This document shows, piece after piece, positions 60,292 through 64,000 of a stretch of 64,000 nt of DNA. The position numbers and the translations under genes are program-made. Source of the stretch: Elusimicrobiota bacterium (GTDB lineage: Bacteria; Elusimicrobiota; Elusimicrobia; Elusimicrobiales; UBA9959); contig JAPLKI010000013.1 of NCBI GenBank assembly GCA_026388155.1, forward strand, positions 1 through 64,000. Direction: 5' to 3'. Position 1 is the stretch's first letter, and every line of letters starts with the position of its first letter. Below the pieces are notes generated by a model. The model was not told the origin of the DNA. It did no database searches and saw only the letters and a list, made by a program, of their open reading frames with translations.

Positions 60292-61554
60292 TTATTTCTC
60301 CCGACCGCCTAAAGAAAGTATCCAGTTCATCGCCACGGCAAGCACTGTGCCGAAGGCTATGCCTGCGATGTTTACCGGGCCGACGGTAAAGCCTTTAACG
60401 CCAAGCCCGGTGGAAATTATCAGGGAGGAACCGGCTATAATAAGGTTCTTGTGCGAGCAGAAGTCCACGCCGGCGTCCAGCCAGATCTTTACGCCCATGA
60501 GCGCTATCAGCCCGTAAAGGATGACGGTTACGCCGCCGAGCACAGGGTTCGGAATGGATTGTATGACCGCGCCGAATTTGGGGCAAAGGCCCAGCAGCAG
60601 AGCTATGCAGGCGGCCGCCACGAAGTTGTAAACGCTGAATACGCGGGTGATGGCCATTACGCCCATGTTTTCGGCGTAGGTGGTCTGGGGGGTGCCGCCG
60701 CCCATGGCGGAGACGAAACTTGCCACGGCGTCGCCCATGTAGGCGCGGCCGAGGTAAGGGTTCAGGTCGCGCTTCATGAAACCGGAGATGGCCTGTATGT
60801 GTCCTTTATTTTCGGCCACCAGCACAACAAATATGGGGGCTATAACAAGAAAAGCCTTAACGCTTACGCGCGGGGTTATGAAGGGCGGCAGGCCCAGCCA
60901 GGGAGCGGTTTTTATGGCTTCTATGTGTACCGGATCTATTATGCCGAAGGCCAAAGATAATATGTAGCCTATCACCACGCCGGTCAGTATTGGAAGAAGG
61001 CGCATAAAGCCTTTAAGGTAAATTGAAACCGAGGCGGCTACGGTGAAGGTGACTAAGGCGGTGAAGAGTTTCAGAGCGTCTTCGTGCGTGGCAAGGCGGA
61101 AATCCGCGTTGCAGAAATTTGCTACGGCCGAAGAGGAAAGGTTCAGACCGATGAGGGCGACTACGGCGCCTGTGACGACCGGGGGCATTAAGCGGTCCAC
61201 CCATTTTGAGCCGCGGCGCATGGTTACGAGCGCGGCTATTGCGTAAATGACGGCCGCGCCGGCTATACCGAACAGCGCGTCGGGTATGTTCTGGGCGAAG
61301 CCGCCCGTAACCGCAAGCACCGGCCCGATGAAAGCAAAGCTGGAACCGAGGTAGCTCGGCACTTTAAATCCGGTTATAAGAATGAACAAGAGCGTGCCTA
61401 TGCCTGAGAAGAAAATGGCGGTTTGCGGGTTGAACCCCATGAGTATAGGCGCAAGTACCGTGGCGCCGAACATGGCCACCACATGCTGCATGCCCATGGG
61501 AATAAGCCGCCCAAGCGGCAGTTTATCTTCAGGGTAATAAATTCTGTCCTGCAT
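60292..61554 (-). CDS. uraA: Uracil-xanthine permease (NCS2 family)
   Basis: 420 residues with about fourteen helices. GMQHVVAMFGATVLAPILMG, SSFAFIGPVLAVTGG, LIGLNLSSSAVANFC, and FVVLVAENKGHIQAISG with the substrate-binding Glu, then MGGGTPQTTYAENMGVMAITRV, mark NCS2 nucleobase permeases of the UraA/PyrP type. It would take up uracil with protons. It is read eight bases ahead of the GlpT-like gene in one operon. Uracil is also what PsuG releases. Confidence 0.9.
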   Translation of the reverse strand: MQDRIYYPEDKLPLGRLIPMGMQHVVAMFGATVLAPILMGFNPQTAIFFSGIGTLLFILITGFKVPSYLGSSFAFIGPVLAVTGGFAQNIPDALFGIAGAAVIYAIAALVTMRRGSKWVDRLMPPVVTGAVVALIGLNLSSSAVANFCNADFRLATHEDALKLFTALVTFTVAASVSIYLKGFMRLLPILTGVVIGYILSLAFGIIDPVHIEAIKTAPWLGLPPFITPRVSVKAFLVIAPIFVVLVAENKGHIQAISGFMKRDLNPYLGRAYMGDAVASFVSAMGGGTPQTTYAENMGVMAITRVFSVYNFVAAACIALLLGLCPKFGAVIQSIPNPVLGGVTVILYGLIALMGVKIWLDAGVDFCSHKNLIIAGSSLIISTGLGVKGFTVGPVNIAGIAFGTVLAVAMNWILSLGGREK

Positions 61555-61702
61555 TTTTCCTCCTGTGTGTCAGATAAAATAATAATATTAATAAAGTCAA
61601 AGGTAAAGGGGAAGATACAGGGTGTCTTTTTCTACGACACCGTTGAATAGAGGTGCAACTTTATATTACTATGTTGTAACTGTGTAATGTGCTCAACTAT
61701 GT
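61555..61702. other. Divergent intergenic region
   Basis: About 150 bp between the permease and the surface-protein gene. AT-rich promoter-like words (TATATTACTATG near 61663) occur; no Shine-Dalgarno is visible before ATG 61703. Confidence 0.4.
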
Positions 61703-63037
61703 ATGCGCAACTGTGATTTAAAAAAATATTTATTATTTGCCGTTCTTGCTTTCTGGTGCGCCGGCCCGGCGGCCGCGTCGCTTACGTCCGGCGACAAGGA
61801 ACTTGTCCGGCTGACGAAAGACTCTCCCTCCGCGCTGACATCCGGCGATAAATCCCTGTTTATCTCCAACGAGCCGACGCTTGCCGCGGAACTCTCCTCC
61901 GGCACGGCTAAAACGGCGAAGATCGGGTTTTACAGCGGCCTGGCGAAAGAGCAGTGGGCGTGGCTGGCTCCAGAATTTGACGCGTGGCGGTATAAAGGTC
62001 AGTTAATAGGCATTTCTACGGGTATGCCCGCGCCGTTGCTGTTCAACTAGGCTATCTCGCCTGATACCCTGTCCGAGCTGCACGTTTCCCGAATAAGCGA
62101 CCGCACCGGGCAAAACCCGAACGAAAATGTTGCGTTTTCAACGACCTCTTTTGACTGGATAAACAACCGGCTGGATATCCTGCCGTCCACCGGTTCCTGG
62201 GAGTATAACTCAATATACAGCGTAATTCTGGGTACGGGCGTGTTGAGCGAAGACGGCGTTCCGGTGAATTCGCTTGATTTTAATTTTGAGACCCAGTTCA
62301 AATACGACCAGGGCAATGTGGTCAGGCCGATACAGGGCAACGACACCTCGGTTGAGATAGTGCAGAACGTGTTTTCGAAGGACGGCTACATCAGGGTGGA
62401 CACCGCCCCGGTCTACGCGCTTTTGGCCTCGGCCAACTCGGATTTTCAAAGCGAGTATTCAGGCGGCCAGACCGGAAGCCCCACCGAGATAGACTATTGC
62501 AACAACACCAGTTCCCCTGATAAGTGCATCCCGGAGACCATTGTGTTTCCCTACGGCACAATGCTTATAACGCTGCCGTATAACCCGGCCGTTATCACGA
62601 ACCCGAGAATTTATGTATTAAACGAGACCACGGCCAAATGGGAGCCGCTGCCCACTGCCGAAAAGACCGCTAACACCATATCGGCATATGCCCCGCATTT
62701 CAGTTTCTTTGTGGTTGGCGGGGCGGTAATAACAAGCCTGAGCCAGGCGAAGGTATATCCGTCGCCATTCCGTCCGAACGGCCCGAACGCAGGCACAGGC
62801 GCCGGTAAAACCGGCACCGACGCGGGCGGTATAACGTTCGTGGTCCCGAACGGGAGCAGTGTTAAGATCTATACCGCGCGAGGGGAGCTTGTAGCCGAAG
62901 CCTCAAACCCGTCCGGCGGCTCAATAAACTGGGATACGCGCACCAAGAGCGGCAACAAAGCGGCCAGCGGCGTGTATCTATATATTATAAACAGCCCGGT
63001 GGGCAGGCAGACCGGTAAGCTGGCGATAATCAGGTAA
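61703..63037 (+). pseudogene. Secreted Ig-like/FlgD-like surface protein interrupted by an in-frame amber codon
   Basis: From ATG 61703 the frame gives a signal peptide (YLLFAVLAFWCAGPAAA) and 115 residues to TAG 62048-62050, after LLFN; the same frame then continues without gap (AISPDTLSELHVSRI...) to TAA 63037. The segment around the stop is an SbsA-like Ig domain in which FN-x-AISPDTLS expects Gln, Lys or Glu, each one base from TAG. Later come a ZU5-like region and the C-terminal KVYPSPFRPNG ... SGVYLYIINS sorting-type domain like that of the 614-4837 protein. It precedes a PorV-family gene. Sequence error, fresh mutation or readthrough are all possible. Confidence 0.8.
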
Positions 63038-63049
63038 GGGAACAGGGAG

Positions 63050-63084
63050 GGTAACCGGTAATCAGTGGCCGGTAACCGGTGGAA
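63050..63084 (+). repeat. Heptamer repeat block (GGTAACC units) after surface-protein stop
   Basis: GGTAACC, GGTAATC, AGTGGCC, GGTAACC, GGTGGAA, starting 12 bases after the stop codon. Confidence 0.85.
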
Positions 63085-63124
63085 AATGGAAGGGAGAAAA
63101 ATGCAGCGCCCCCCTTTTTAGGAT

Positions 63125-64000
63125 ATGAGTATTAAGAAGACCAAAAGACACACACTGCTTTTAAGCGTATCAGCGGCATTGTGCCTTGCTTCAGGCGCCT
63201 TGGCTGCCGATGTGGCGGGGAACGCTTTTGATTTTTTACGCATGGACGCGGGCGCGGCCGGTATAGCGGCGGGCGGGGCGGGCGCGGCCAAGCCGACCGA
63301 CGCTTATTCGGTGTTTTACAATCCGGCCCTGAATTACGCTTCCGGCAGAGAAGGCTTTATATCCGCGGGTTTGTCGTATTCGGCGTGGGTTGAAGGGATA
63401 AACTATCAGGACGCGGCGATCGGCAGACGATCGGGGAAAAATGCGTACGGCATTAATTACCGCAGGGTGGATTACGGCGACATAAACGGCTGGGACGCAG
63501 CCGGCACCCGGACAGCCGATTACACGGCCGGGGCGTATGTGCTGGGTCTTGATTTTTCCCGTAAGCTTAGCCGGGAGCTTGTTGCGGGTGTGGCGGCAAA
63601 AACCGCCGGCGAGACAATAAGCGGCGCTACCAGCCGCGCGTTCTTATTTGATCTGGGGCTGTTTTACAAACCTTCCCACCCTTCACTTGATAAATTCACG
63701 TTCGGCCTGGCATTAAAGAACGCCGGCGGTTCCGTCAGATTTGACGCGGCCAACGAGATACTGCCGATGATCTTGGAAGCCGGAGCGTCCTATAAGCCGT
63801 TTGCGGACAAAGAGCTGGCATTGATGATTGACTGCGGCATTCCTAATACCGGAAAGCCCGAACCGCGTGTCGGAGTGGAATATTCGCCGATGAAAGGGCT
63901 GTTTTTAAGGGCCGGCTATTCCGGCAGCGACGCCGGCAGCGGACTCAGGGCGGGGGCTGGTGTCGCGTTGGGTGATATAAGCCTGGATTACGCGCTTCTG
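63125..64000 (+). CDS. PorV/PQ-family outer-membrane protein, 3' end beyond window
   Basis: 292 codons from ATG 63125, preceded by AGGA, open to the window edge. A signal peptide ends ASGALAADV. The barrel begins FDFLRMDAGAAGIAAGGAGAAK, with YSVFYNPALNYA as the PorV-type NPA motif, then alternating strands. The protein corresponds to the one at 4969 and, like it, comes directly after a protein with a FlgD-like tail, which suggests that each surface protein is paired with its own barrel. Confidence 0.82.
   Translation, partial: MSIKKTKRHTLLLSVSAALCLASGALAADVAGNAFDFLRMDAGAAGIAAGGAGAAKPTDAYSVFYNPALNYASGREGFISAGLSYSAWVEGINYQDAAIGRRSGKNAYGINYRRVDYGDINGWDAAGTRTADYTAGAYVLGLDFSRKLSRELVAGVAAKTAGETISGATSRAFLFDLGLFYKPSHPSLDKFTFGLALKNAGGSVRFDAANEILPMILEAGASYKPFADKELALMIDCGIPNTGKPEPRVGVEYSPMKGLFLRAGYSGSDAGSGLRAGAGVALGDISLDYALL

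Noticed and set aside
38586-62050. Pyrrolysine or reassigned amber code
   Set aside because: Several genes here end normally in TAG, no pyl genes are seen, and the two internal TAGs replace different expected residues.

Overview
The window looks like a piece of a Gram-negative, diderm bacterial genome of the Elusimicrobiota type, most likely from a metagenome assembly. This is inferred from PorV/PQ-type outer-membrane proteins paired with secreted proteins that end in an FlgD-like 'YPNPF' domain, a class III type IV pilin, many small signal-peptide proteins, TTGACA/TATACT promoters and moderately GC-rich third codon positions. The first ~610 bases do not belong. They carry the 3' end of a succinate dehydrogenase/fumarate reductase iron-sulfur subunit and the start of a secreted oxidoreductase-like protein in a much more GC-rich codon style, and they stop abruptly in the middle of both that gene and the next one. 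This is probably an assembly chimera.

Layout. 614-8420: a giant IPT/TIG-repeat surface protein, a PorV/CsgG-like protein, a thioredoxin-metallophosphoesterase fusion and a lipoprotein. 8617-14307: a Cys/Thr/Asn microprotein, an AddA-like helicase-nuclease and RecQ. 14504-15619: a secreted EEP-family phosphatase/nuclease. 15824-16232: a candidate structured non-coding RNA with a consensus promoter and a terminator. 16703-19370: a pseudouridine breakdown operon (BtpA-like, PfkB kinase, PsuG), followed by a BT1-type transporter. 21593-24467: KTSC, RNase HI, Tag, uracil-DNA glycosylase and macro-domain genes, a nucleic-acid maintenance group. 24662-30966: a LolCDE/MacB-like ABC exporter with a LolA-like carrier and an outer-membrane barrel. 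31157-34021: AddB-like nuclease. 34124-40037: small envelope proteins, pyroglutamyl peptidase, DJ-1/PfpI protein, a pilin with an amber codon, and a GIDE-domain protein. 40038-40869: mobile and repeat DNA. 40870-46799: a DUF6901-like protein, inosine-guanosine kinase, and the serC-serA-DUF1015 operon. 47039-57928: a secreted-protein region with a caspase-like protein, two His/Pro/Gly/Trp-rich proteins, clostripain and an HExxH protein, with TatD and TcdA inserted. 57981-61554: glycerophosphodiesterase, GlpT-like and UraA-like transporters. 61703-64000: a second surface-protein/PorV pair that mirrors the one at the left end.

Several non-coding layers stand out. Degenerate 7-nt tandem repeats occur many times, almost always starting within 15 nt of a stop codon or sitting in frame inside addA and addB; they resemble the cyanobacterial STRR repeats in design but not in sequence. 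A mosaic family of hairpin-rich dispersed repeats shows compensatory base changes between copies, and one copy supplies the addB start region. A ~360-bp MITE-like element has long terminal inverted repeats. Two otherwise intact genes, a pilin and a surface protein, are each interrupted by a single in-frame TAG. The gsk-serC intergenic region has two mutually exclusive hairpins. I saw no rRNA, tRNA, CRISPR array or complete insertion sequence.
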